Shown here piece after piece: positions 35,050-42,994 of a stretch of DNA of 64,000 bases. A program made the position numbers and the translations under genes. The notes below the pieces were generated by a model that saw only the letters and a program-made list of their open reading frames with translations, was not told where the DNA came from and ran no database searches. How positions within the stretch are numbered: position 1 is the first letter of the stretch; each line of letters starts with the position of its first letter. Origin of the DNA: JAVBKV01 sp031553885 (GTDB taxonomy: Bacteria; Bacteroidota; Bacteroidia; Bacteroidales; Azobacteroidaceae); the NCBI GenBank assembly GCA_031553885.1, contig JAVBKV010000040.1:1-64000 (forward strand), written 5' to 3'.

Positions 35050-36447
35050 ATGGCTCAAACATTATTTGATAAGATCTGGGATGCCCATGTGGTATCGACA
35101 GTCAATGACGGTCCGACTCAGTTGTATATCGACAGGCATTTTTGTCATGAAGTGACCAGTCCTCAGGCTTTTGACGGGTTACGAAAACGGGGATTGAAAG
35201 TATTCCGGCCGGAACGTACCCTGTTGACAGCCGATCATAATATCCCGACTATTCATCAGGATCAGCCGATAGCCGATCCGGTTTCTAAAAATCAGGTAGA
35301 TACTCTGGGTAGAAATGCAGTGGAATTCGGACTGACTTATTATGGCATGTTACATCCCAAAAACGGAATTGTTCATGTCGTTGGTCCGGAAAATGGTTAT
35401 ACTCAGCCGGGGATGACGATTGTTTGCGGAGACAGTCATACTTCTACCCACGGTGCTTTCGGAGCGATTGCTTTCGGTATCGGTACCAGCGAAGTGGAGA
35501 TGGTACTGGCGTCGCAGTGTGTCCTGCAATCCCGTCCGAAAACCATGCGGATCAATTTCGAAGGAAAACTGCAGGACGGAGTGACTGCCAAGGACCTGGC
35601 TTTGTATATGATTGCTCAGTTGACAACCGGAGGAGCCACCGGTTATTTTGTCGAATATGCCGGCGAAGCAATCCGTAATTTTTCAATGGAAGAACGGCTG
35701 ACGGTTTGTAACCTGAGTATCGAAATGGGAGCCCGCGGGGGATTGATTGCTCCGGATGAAACGACTTTTGCTTACCTGAAAGGACGGGAGTATTCGCCGA
35801 AAGGTAATGACTGGGATAAAGCCATTGCTTATTGGAAATCCTTGAAAACGGATGAGGAAGCAGTATTTGACAAGGAAATTACGTTTGATGCTTCGGCTAT
35901 TGATCCCATGATTACGTACGGAACGAATCCCGGAATGGGAATGAGTATCAACGGATCTATCCCTTCGTTGGATCAAATCGACGAGGCAGGAAGAATTTCT
36001 TTCCGGAAATCCATGGATTACATGGGGTTTCAACCCGGAGAACGTCTGGCCGGAAAGCCGGTTGACTATGTTTTTCTAGGAAGTTGCACCAACGGTCGGA
36101 TTGAGGATTTCCGTGCTTTTACGCAATTTGTAAAAGGGAAAAAGAAAGCACCTCAGGTTATAGCCTGGTTGGTTCCCGGCAGTTGGAATGTGGAAAAACA
36201 GATCCGCGTCGAAGGGCTGGACAAAATCCTTACGGAAGCCGGGTTTGAACTGCGTCAGCCGGGATGCTCGGCTTGCCTGGCTATGAATGATGATAAAGTT
36301 CCGGCAGGCAAATATGCCGTTTCGACTTCCAACCGGAATTTTGAAGGTCGCCAGGGCCCCGGGGCGAGAACTTTACTGGCAAGTCCCCTGGTAGCGGCTG
36401 CCGCAGCGATAACCGGAGTAATTACTGACCCAAGAACAATTAAATAA
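35050..36447 (+). CDS. leuC: 3-isopropylmalate dehydratase, large subunit
   Basis: 465 aa. An aconitase-family protein that with LeuD isomerises 2- to 3-isopropylmalate. The [4Fe-4S] cysteines are seen in FLGSCTNGR and QPGCSACLAMN, and the family stretch VCGDSHTSTHGAFGAIAFGIG is intact. leuD starts one base after its stop, so the subunits are probably coupled in translation. Confidence 0.98.
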   Translation: MAQTLFDKIWDAHVVSTVNDGPTQLYIDRHFCHEVTSPQAFDGLRKRGLKVFRPERTLLTADHNIPTIHQDQPIADPVSKNQVDTLGRNAVEFGLTYYGMLHPKNGIVHVVGPENGYTQPGMTIVCGDSHTSTHGAFGAIAFGIGTSEVEMVLASQCVLQSRPKTMRINFEGKLQDGVTAKDLALYMIAQLTTGGATGYFVEYAGEAIRNFSMEERLTVCNLSIEMGARGGLIAPDETTFAYLKGREYSPKGNDWDKAIAYWKSLKTDEEAVFDKEITFDASAIDPMITYGTNPGMGMSINGSIPSLDQIDEAGRISFRKSMDYMGFQPGERLAGKPVDYVFLGSCTNGRIEDFRAFTQFVKGKKKAPQVIAWLVPGSWNVEKQIRVEGLDKILTEAGFELRQPGCSACLAMNDDKVPAGKYAVSTSNRNFEGRQGPGARTLLASPLVAAAAAITGVITDPRTIK

Positions 36448-36448
36448 C

Positions 36449-37033
36449 ATGGAAAAGTTTCAATTATTGACATCTACAGCGATTCCTCTTCCGATTGAAA
36501 ATGTGGATACGGACCAGATTATACCGGCCCGCTTCCTGAAAGCGACTACCCGGGAAGGTTTCGGAGACCATCTGTTTGCCGATTGGAGGTATGACAAAGC
36601 CGGACAGCCGGTGCCGGAATTTATATTGAATAATCCGGTTTATAAAGGAAAAATCCTGGTTGCAGGAAAAAATTTCGGCAGCGGATCCAGTCGTGAGCAT
36701 GCGGCCTGGGCCATTGCCGGTTATGGTTTAAAGGTCGTTATTTCCAGTTTTTTCGCTGATATTTTCAGAAACAATGCCTTAAACAATGGTGTATTGCCTG
36801 TGGTTGTTTCAGAAGCGTTTTTAGCTGACTTGTTTACCAGTATTCAACATAATCCCGAAACTACCATTACAGTAGATTTGCAGAATCAGATGGTAAGGAA
36901 TGATGAAACCAATCAATCCGAGTTTTTTGAAATCAATGCTTATAAAAAAGTATGTCTCCTGAATGGATTCGATGATATTGATTTTCTGCTCAGCAAAAAA
37001 GAACAGATCGAACAATACGAAAAACAGCGTTAA
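36449..37033 (+). CDS. leuD: 3-isopropylmalate dehydratase, small subunit
   Basis: 194 aa. The swivelling domain that pairs with LeuC. NVDTDQIIPARFLK and NFGSGSSREHAAWAI are the family signatures. It may also handle citramalate if the next gene is a citramalate synthase. Confidence 0.97.
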   Translation: MEKFQLLTSTAIPLPIENVDTDQIIPARFLKATTREGFGDHLFADWRYDKAGQPVPEFILNNPVYKGKILVAGKNFGSGSSREHAAWAIAGYGLKVVISSFFADIFRNNALNNGVLPVVVSEAFLADLFTSIQHNPETTITVDLQNQMVRNDETNQSEFFEINAYKKVCLLNGFDDIDFLLSKKEQIEQYEKQR

Positions 37034-37039
37034 TAACTT

Positions 37040-38548
37040 ATGATTGAAATATTAGATACGACTTTACGTGACGGAGAACAAACCTCGGGTGTGTCTTTTG
37101 CTTCAACCGAGAAGTTGAGTATTGTCCGTTTGCTGATTGAAGAATTAAAGGTAGACCGGGTCGAAATTGCTTCGGCCAAAGTATCGGACGGAGAATACGA
37201 GGCTGTCAAGAGGGTTGCCAACTGGGCTATCCGTAAAGGGTATATAGAGAAGTTGGAAGTGTTGGGTTTTGTGGATGGTGATTTATCGTTGAAATGGGTC
37301 AAAGAAACCGGATGTAAGGTGATGAACCTGTTGTGTAAAGGTTCGTTGAAACATTGTAACGAGCAATTGCGGAAATCTCCCGAAGCGCATCTTTCGGATA
37401 TTCTTCAGGTACTGGACCTGGCTTCCCGGATGGACATAGCTGTGAATGTTTACCTGGAGGATTGGTCCAACGGGATGATTCATTCACCGGAATATGTATT
37501 CTTTATTATGGATCACCTGAAGGATAAAAATATCCGTCGTTTCATGCTGCCCGATACACTTGGAATCCTTAATCCGGTTAATACGGAGGTGTATTGCTCT
37601 CAGATGCTGCAACGTTACCCGGGTATCCATTTCGATTTTCATGCCCATAACGATTACGACCTGGCTGTAGGTAATGTTTTTTCTGCAGTTAAAGCTGGGG
37701 TCAAGGGAATTCATACGACCGTCAACGGTCTGGGTGAACGTGCCGGAAATGCTCCTTTGGCCAGTGTAGTAGCTATGCTGCATGATCAGTTGAACATAAA
37801 AACCCGGATTGTAGAGGGGCACTTGAATCAGGTGAGCCGGATTGTGGAATCGTATTCCGGAATCCGGGTGCCGAATAACAAACCGGTGATCGGAGACAGC
37901 GTATTTACTCAATGTGCCGGTATTCACGCGGACGGTGATAATAAGAATAAACTGTATTACAATGATCTGCTTCCGGAGCGTTTTGGACGTTCCCGGGAAT
38001 ATGCACTGGGAAAAACTTCGGGTAAATCCAATATCAAGAAAAACCTGGAAGCACTGGGTATTGAACTGGACGATGCATCCATGAAAAAGGTGACGGAAAA
38101 GATTATTGAACTGGGTGATAAAAAGGAAATTGTGACCCAGGACGATTTGCCATACATCATTTCGGATATTCTGCATAGCGAAAATACCGACCGCATCCGG
38201 ATGGTTAACTACTCCCTGTCGTTGACTCATGGTCTTCGTCCGACCGCCACTGTTAAAATTGAAATCGACGGAAATACTTACGAACAGACGGCCCCGGGGG
38301 ATGGTCAATACCACGCTTTTTCCAAGGCACTTTGGAAAATTTATACGCAACTGGGAAAATCAAAGCCTACCCTTACAGATTATGTTGTTTCAATTCCTGC
38401 CGGAGGAAGAACAGATGCATTGGTTCAGACCACTATTTCCTGGAATTTCAACGGAAAGGATTTTAAGACCCGTGGTTTGGATGTCGACCAGACGGAGGCT
38501 GCGATCAAGGCAACTGTTAAAATGCTGAATATGATCGAAACAATGTAA
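37040..38548 (+). CDS. Second LeuA-family synthase, probable citramalate synthase or isopropylmalate synthase paralogue
   Basis: 502 aa. An HMGL-like barrel (LDTTLRDGEQTSG, FHAHNDYDLAVG, NGLGERAGNAPL) with a C-terminal LeuA-type regulatory domain. It differs clearly from the leuA of this operon: the barrel begins at residue 2 and the substrate loop reads TSGVSFAS rather than VPGCQLNT. In Bacteroidota such a paralogue is thought to make (R)-citramalate from pyruvate and acetyl-CoA, which LeuCD and LeuB turn into 2-oxobutyrate for isoleucine. The window has no ilvA, in agreement with this. An isopropylmalate or homocitrate specificity cannot be excluded. Confidence 0.8.
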   Translation: MIEILDTTLRDGEQTSGVSFASTEKLSIVRLLIEELKVDRVEIASAKVSDGEYEAVKRVANWAIRKGYIEKLEVLGFVDGDLSLKWVKETGCKVMNLLCKGSLKHCNEQLRKSPEAHLSDILQVLDLASRMDIAVNVYLEDWSNGMIHSPEYVFFIMDHLKDKNIRRFMLPDTLGILNPVNTEVYCSQMLQRYPGIHFDFHAHNDYDLAVGNVFSAVKAGVKGIHTTVNGLGERAGNAPLASVVAMLHDQLNIKTRIVEGHLNQVSRIVESYSGIRVPNNKPVIGDSVFTQCAGIHADGDNKNKLYYNDLLPERFGRSREYALGKTSGKSNIKKNLEALGIELDDASMKKVTEKIIELGDKKEIVTQDDLPYIISDILHSENTDRIRMVNYSLSLTHGLRPTATVKIEIDGNTYEQTAPGDGQYHAFSKALWKIYTQLGKSKPTLTDYVVSIPAGGRTDALVQTTISWNFNGKDFKTRGLDVDQTEAAIKATVKMLNMIETM

Positions 38549-38585
38549 AAAAAGTATTAATATTGGGGACGTAAAAGTTAAAACT

Positions 38586-39032
38586 ATGAACAAAAGACTT
38601 ACAATTGCCCTCGTGGCTCACGATCAGCGGAAAGCGGATATGGTGGAATGGGCGGTATTCAATGCGGGGACTCTGTCCAGGCATCAACTGATTTGTACGG
38701 GAACAACCGGAGGGCTGATCCGGAAGGCTTTCGAAGAAAAAGGGGTGGAAGCGGAAATCATTTGTATGAATTCCGGGCCTTTGGGTGGTGATGCGGAAAT
38801 TGCTGCGTTGGTTGTCAGGCACCAGGTTAATCTGGCGATTTTTCTGATTGATGATTTAAGTCCTCAGCCGCATGAAGCTGACATTCAGATGCTGTTGCGT
38901 CAGTGTCGGATACACAATGTACCTATTGCCTGCAACCGTTATAGTGCCGATCTGATGATTACCAGTTCGTTGTGGGATAATGACGATTATGTTCCTTCTA
39001 CTCCCAAGTATGTGAAATTTAAAAGAAAATAA
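38586..39032 (+). CDS. mgsA: Methylglyoxal synthase
   Basis: 148 aa. It converts dihydroxyacetone phosphate to methylglyoxal and phosphate. His12 in LVAHDQRKADMVEW, catalytic Asp69 in SGPLGGDAEIAAL and His96 in LSPQPHEADIQMLLRQC match the E. coli enzyme. It lies in the leu operon between the LeuA paralogue and leuB, 37 nt after the first and 9 nt before the second. The setting is unusual for an enzyme of the glycolytic bypass and has no obvious link to leucine. Confidence 0.93.
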   Translation: MNKRLTIALVAHDQRKADMVEWAVFNAGTLSRHQLICTGTTGGLIRKAFEEKGVEAEIICMNSGPLGGDAEIAALVVRHQVNLAIFLIDDLSPQPHEADIQMLLRQCRIHNVPIACNRYSADLMITSSLWDNDDYVPSTPKYVKFKRK

Positions 39033-39041
39033 AATAACAAT

Positions 39042-40118
39042 ATGAAATTAACTATTGCAGTGTTACCCGGTGATGGCATCGGGCCGGAGATTGTTGAGCA
39101 AGCTCTGAAAGTAACAGAGACCGTATGTGATAAATTCGGACATGAATTGTGTTATGAACATGCACTGGTCGGAGCTTGTGCTATCGATGCAGTGGGAAAT
39201 CCGTATCCAGATTCCACGCATGAGTTGTGCATATCCTCGGATGCGGTGCTGTTCGGCGCTATCGGTTCTCCGAAATACGACAACGATCCTTCGGCTAAGG
39301 TGCGTCCGGAACAGGGTTTGCTGGCTATGCGTAAAAAACTCGGATTATATGCCAACATTCGCCCGGTTACCACTTTTCCGTCGTTGTTACACAAATCACC
39401 TCTTCGTACCGAATTAATCGAAGGAGCTGATTTTATGTGTATCCGTGAACTGACCGGAGGTATTTACTTCGGACGCCCGCAGGGCAGGAGTGAGGATGGG
39501 CAGACAGCTTATGATACCTGTGTTTATACTGTAGAAGAAATTGAGCGTATTGTACGTTTGGCGTATCAGTATGCTGAACAAAGAAGGAAAAAAGTAACGG
39601 TAGTTGATAAAGCCAACGTGTTATGCACTTCCCGTTTGTGGAGGCAGGTAGCCCAGCAGATCGAAAAAGAATATCCGCATGTCGAAACGGAATATATGTT
39701 TGTGGATAACGCTGCCATGCAGATTATTCAATGGCCCAAGCGTTTCGATGTGATGGTGACCGAAAATATGTTCGGCGATATCCTGACCGATGAGGCCTCC
39801 GTAATCACCGGCTCTTTGGGTATGCTGCCCTCGGCTTCAATCGGTATTCATACTTCCGTATTCGAACCGATTCACGGCTCCTATCCGCAGGCCGCAGGCA
39901 AAGACATTGCCAACCCGTTGGCTACTATTCTTTCTGCAGCATTGATGTTTGAATATGCTTTCGGATTGCATGAAGAAGGAAAACTGATTCGTGATGCAGT
40001 CGATGCTTCCATGGCAGCGAAGGTTGTTACAGAGGATATTGCCGAAACCGGAAAGGCGTATAGAACTTCCGAAGTAGGGCAGTGGATTGTAGAATATATA
40101 AATAAGAGAGGACAGTAA
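39042..40118 (+). CDS. leuB: 3-isopropylmalate dehydrogenase
   Basis: 358 aa. It oxidises and decarboxylates 3-isopropylmalate to 4-methyl-2-oxopentanoate with NAD. Signatures: LPGDGIGPEIVEQA, RELTGGIYFGRPQG, NMFGDILTDEASVI and EPIHGSYPQAAGKDIANPLA. It is the last gene of the leu operon. Its stop codon lies in the loop of the terminator hairpin. Confidence 0.98.
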   Translation: MKLTIAVLPGDGIGPEIVEQALKVTETVCDKFGHELCYEHALVGACAIDAVGNPYPDSTHELCISSDAVLFGAIGSPKYDNDPSAKVRPEQGLLAMRKKLGLYANIRPVTTFPSLLHKSPLRTELIEGADFMCIRELTGGIYFGRPQGRSEDGQTAYDTCVYTVEEIERIVRLAYQYAEQRRKKVTVVDKANVLCTSRLWRQVAQQIEKEYPHVETEYMFVDNAAMQIIQWPKRFDVMVTENMFGDILTDEASVITGSLGMLPSASIGIHTSVFEPIHGSYPQAAGKDIANPLATILSAALMFEYAFGLHEEGKLIRDAVDASMAAKVVTEDIAETGKAYRTSEVGQWIVEYINKRGQ

Positions 40119-40136
40119 GGCCTCTCTTATTTAAAA
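40101..40136 (+). terminator. leu operon terminator
   Basis: AATAAGAGAGG (40101-40111) pairs perfectly with CCTCTCTTATT (40121-40131), followed by TAAAA. The leuB stop codon (40116-40118) is in the loop, so the left arm encodes the last residues NKRGQ. Confidence 0.75.
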
Positions 40137-40159
40137 TACTGTAAAAAATAGTATAGTTA

Positions 40160-40190
40160 TTGTTTCCCATTATAAAAAACTATACATTTG
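40160..40190 (+). promoter_or_regulatory. Promoter of the polyvalent-kinase-like gene
   Basis: TACATTTG at 40183-40190, with TTG at 40160-40162, 20 nt upstream. Confidence 0.6.
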
Positions 40191-40219
40191 TATAATATCT
40201 ATGATTAAGTGTAAGTAAC

Positions 40220-40926
40220 GTGGATTATGAAAATCTCAAGCAGACAGCAAAAAATGTTATGGAGGGAAGCAGACAGATTTGTCGTCTCTTTTCAGAAGGT
40301 GAACGAGGCCGCATTGAAGGGGGTCGAAGAAATGTTGAAGCATCCTGTCTCCTTGGAACAAGCCCGGAAACAAACCTATCAGATACAAGCGAAGATCAAG
40401 CATTAATTCAGGAACAATTACTTGAAAAATATGCTAGATATGAGAATATATGGTTTGATCACGAATACATAAAAAAAACTGGAACCGAATTGACAATAAA
40501 AATGGAGCAGAGGCCGAGGTTTATCTTGAAAAAGGGGGGCAGTATGTAAATAAAGTTTTTCATTATATTAACTCTGATACTCCTTTTGAATTTATAGATA
40601 ACCGTATTTCTATCCATAACTCCCTTTTCCCTCCAACAAAGTATGAATTAATAGGTTTTACCAAAACTATCAAAGGATTTGCGTTTGTTCTCAAACAGGT
40701 ATTCATTAAAGGCCGGGAGACGAATCCTAAAGATAATCTTTCTAAGTTTATGTACGAGGCTGGTTTTACTAATGAAAGACATTACTCTTTCTGGAATGAT
40801 CTGATTGAAATAGCAGACCTTCATGAAGGGAATGTTCTGAAAGGAGAAGATGGATATTTTTATTTTATTGATACTATGCCTGCTTTTAGAGATAAGTCTC
40901 TTTATCTAGATTTTAATATCCATTGA
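40220..40926 (+). pseudogene. Polyvalent-protein-kinase-like gene interrupted by a -1 frameshift
   Basis: Two reading frames make up one protein of about 235 aa. Frame 1 starts at GTG 40220 (NLKQTAKNVMEGSRQICRLF, then GRRNVEAS) and runs into a stop at 40549. The second frame takes over near 40471 and ends at TGA 40926, with NGAEAEVYLEKGG, SLFPPTKYELIGFTK and YFYFIDTMPAF. The joined protein resembles a Bacteroidales family annotated as the kinase domain of polyvalent proteins. The switch falls on an eight-A run (40471-40478). A -1 slip on A AAA AAA restores the whole frame. It may be a decayed gene, a base-call error in the run, or programmed frameshifting. Confidence 0.65.
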
Positions 40927-40967
40927 AAAATTTATCCTCTATATCTGAATTGATAGTTCGGCATTTC

Positions 40968-40996
40968 GCAAAAATAAGCGTTTTCGCCTTTTTTGC
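40968..40996. terminator. Hairpin between convergent kinase-like and S37 peptidase genes
   Basis: GCAAAAATAAGCG faces CGCCTTTTTTGC around a TTTT loop, with one bulge and one G-T pair. A/T-rich flanks on both sides suit a bidirectional terminator. Confidence 0.5.
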
Positions 40997-41016
40997 TGCT
41001 ATATATTTAAATGATA

Positions 41017-42306
41017 TTATTCTTCCAACCAGCGATTAATCTGATCGATAATTTGTTTTTTCATATCTTCCGGCATATTACTGATGCGGGCAAGATGGCT
41101 TCCGCCGGGTTGTATGCAGAGTTTCATATTTTTCTTTCCTTTGAAAGCAGAATCCGGTACACGGGGAGCTGTCCAGGGATCGATTTCTCCATAGATACAA
41201 ATCATCTTGGGATCGTTCTTTTTCAGGTAGGCAGATACTTTTTTATATAAGGACGGGTTGAAACGTATGGTTCCTGCGCTTTCCGGTAACATGATCCGAT
41301 TCAGGTAACCTTTTGTGTTTTTGATGGATAGGAGCTTTTTGAAAGGCTTGGTATCGTATCCATAGTATCCCAGTTCCCGGGCAGCCTGTACAAAGAAAGG
41401 AGATATCGGTTTGTCTTTTGAAAAATAATCGGGATTGCTTAGTTTCATGAGGTAGTTGAAAATTTCCTGATCCGTAGCTTCGACTGAAGGGATTTCAGAT
41501 GCCTTTGAACCCCATTGCCAGAAAGAAAATGCATATTCCAGTACACAATAATCCAATACCTCGTCCATGGGCATGTTGAATGCATATCCTTTTTCCTGAC
41601 AAAAATCTTCCAGCAGAGGAATCATGGTTGTCCGGCGTTTCAGGACTTCTTTCTGAAACCTGAAAACGGACTGACGTTCTTCTTTGGTTCCTACTTTCTT
41701 TTCCAGAAAAGGTTCGTGTCGTCCGTCTTCTACGCTGCGGCAAAGAGGTCCTACGTAAGGTACGGATATGTCTATATCGTCCGGGAAGAACGCCCGGTAG
41801 ATCATAACGGTTTGTCCCCCTTTGCTGATTCCGGTACTGATCCATTTGCCGGGGTAGATCGGTTTGAATGCGTTGGTTACATGATGTAAATCGTATGCCG
41901 AATTTTCTGCAGTCAGGTAATTCCAGTTCAGGGAATCAGGGGTTGATTCCAGGAAATAACGGTGTTCTACCTGTATGACGTTCGTATTGAATAAACGGGA
42001 AAGTTCTTCGTGATACTTCGGATTCAGTCCGCCTGCAGCTCCGTATCCTTCGGTAATAATGACCGTCGGCCGGTCGAAGTCTATGTGAGAAATAATGACC
42101 CGTTGGGTAAATGTTCCGGCAGCAGGATTCTTCGGATCGATCAATTGGGTAAAACGGATGAGGTATTTTTCCGGATAAAGGTCCGACTCCAGGGTTTCTA
42201 TTTGAGCGATTTCCTGGATCGAATCAAGTCTTTCTTTGAGTTTGTTATTAATAGCCAGGCAATTGACCGAAACCAGAATGAATAGAGTGATAAGGATTTT
42301 TTTCAT
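41017..42306 (-). CDS. S37 family (PS-10 type) serine peptidase, secreted
   Basis: 429 aa from ATG 42306, which opens with a signal peptide (MKKILITLFILVSVNCLA); an in-frame GTG at 42330 lies 24 nt upstream. The alpha/beta-hydrolase core shows the nucleophile elbow GISKGGQT near residue 155, an oxyanion region TEGYGAAGG, and a late GGSHLARI that would hold the catalytic His. The PS-10 family contains tripeptidyl aminopeptidases. Export to the periplasm or surface and a role in peptide feeding are inferred. Confidence 0.85.
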   Translation of the reverse strand: MKKILITLFILVSVNCLAINNKLKERLDSIQEIAQIETLESDLYPEKYLIRFTQLIDPKNPAAGTFTQRVIISHIDFDRPTVIITEGYGAAGGLNPKYHEELSRLFNTNVIQVEHRYFLESTPDSLNWNYLTAENSAYDLHHVTNAFKPIYPGKWISTGISKGGQTVMIYRAFFPDDIDISVPYVGPLCRSVEDGRHEPFLEKKVGTKEERQSVFRFQKEVLKRRTTMIPLLEDFCQEKGYAFNMPMDEVLDYCVLEYAFSFWQWGSKASEIPSVEATDQEIFNYLMKLSNPDYFSKDKPISPFFVQAARELGYYGYDTKPFKKLLSIKNTKGYLNRIMLPESAGTIRFNPSLYKKVSAYLKKNDPKMICIYGEIDPWTAPRVPDSAFKGKKNMKLCIQPGGSHLARISNMPEDMKKQIIDQINRWLEE

Positions 42307-42341
42307 GAGTTTTATCTTTGATAATTGCACACATTTTTACA

Positions 42342-42349
42342 CAAAGATA
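42342..42349 (-). promoter_or_regulatory. -7 box of the S37 peptidase gene
   Basis: TATCTTTG on the minus strand (42349 to 42342), 36 nt before ATG 42306. No clear -33 element. Confidence 0.5.
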
Positions 42350-42514
42350 AGGCAAAATGAACTAGTTTGACAGGGATTGAATCAGTCATTTTTTTATTTT
42401 CTTTTTATTTGTTCATTTGGAAAGTTTATGATTGTATTTTATGTCAAAATGTTAAATTTAAAATAAAATATAAACAAAATGATTATTTTTATTTTATTTT
42501 AAAAACAAAAAGTA

Positions 42515-42523
42515 TAAATTTGC
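42515..42523 (+). promoter_or_regulatory. -7 box upstream of the amt region
   Basis: TAAATTTGC matches TAnnTTTGc. The -33 region is only a T-rich stretch. It could drive the porin remnant and amt. Confidence 0.4.
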
Positions 42524-42801
42524 AGAGTCGTATAGATGAAAATATCTGTAAAAGAGGGATTAATTATTTAGGTATTAGTTTTTTAGGCAAATTCAGGTTA
42601 TGAAAACGATTCGCAATTACAGTTTATACCCCCGCATACAAAACCCCCGCCGGGGGGTAGTTAATAACATATAAAAGAAATTGGAACAGGATGATTCATG
42701 TTCCGTTTCAAAAAGGTTCGAAGAATATGGATTTTCTGTCGAAGAGAGAATTGTATATCTTAATTAAAAGAGTTTGGAGTTTAGTTCTAATTGGCAAAAA
42801 G

Positions 42802-42971
42802 ATGAAAAAAACAATAATTACAATACAAATGATCATGCTGGTATCAGGTATTTCAAGTGCTCAGGGTCCTGATTTTTCGTTAGGAGGGGACTTCGTAAGT
42901 ATGCGATTAAAAATCTATCGTTTGCAATTACTGATTATTGGTGGGCGGGTGAAAATGCATATTGTATTTAA
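42802..42971 (+). pseudogene. Remnant of a TorF-like putative porin gene
   Basis: From ATG 42802 a signal peptide (MKKTIITIQMIMLVSGISSAQ) leads into GPDFSLGGDFVS, the usual start of TorF-type outer-membrane proteins found beside amt genes. The frame then breaks. In the next frame (from 42903) AIKNLSFAITDYWWAGENAYCI reads on to TAA 42971, matching an internal strand of the same family. Most of the protein (over 150 residues) is missing. This is a deletion relic directly upstream of an Amt gene that is itself damaged. Confidence 0.6.
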
Positions 42972-42994
42972 TTAATTATTAATTGTTGGTATCA

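Larger units (their letters stand above)
42307..42801. other. 495-bp AT-rich spacer between S37 peptidase and the porin remnant
   Basis: No convincing gene is seen; short open frames here have no recognisable protein features. The spacer holds a minus-strand -7 box for the peptidase (42342-42349), a plus-strand -7 box TAAATTTGC (42515-42523) that could drive the nitrogen genes, and a small GC-rich hairpin, ACCCCC-GCCG-GGGGGT (42643-42658). The hairpin stands out in otherwise A/T-rich DNA. Such a leader would be a natural place for nitrogen control. Confidence 0.5.

Noticed and set aside
42367..42603. 78-codon open frame between the S37 peptidase and amt
   Set aside because: Very A/T-rich, overlaps a probable promoter, and the predicted peptide lacks any feature of a real protein.
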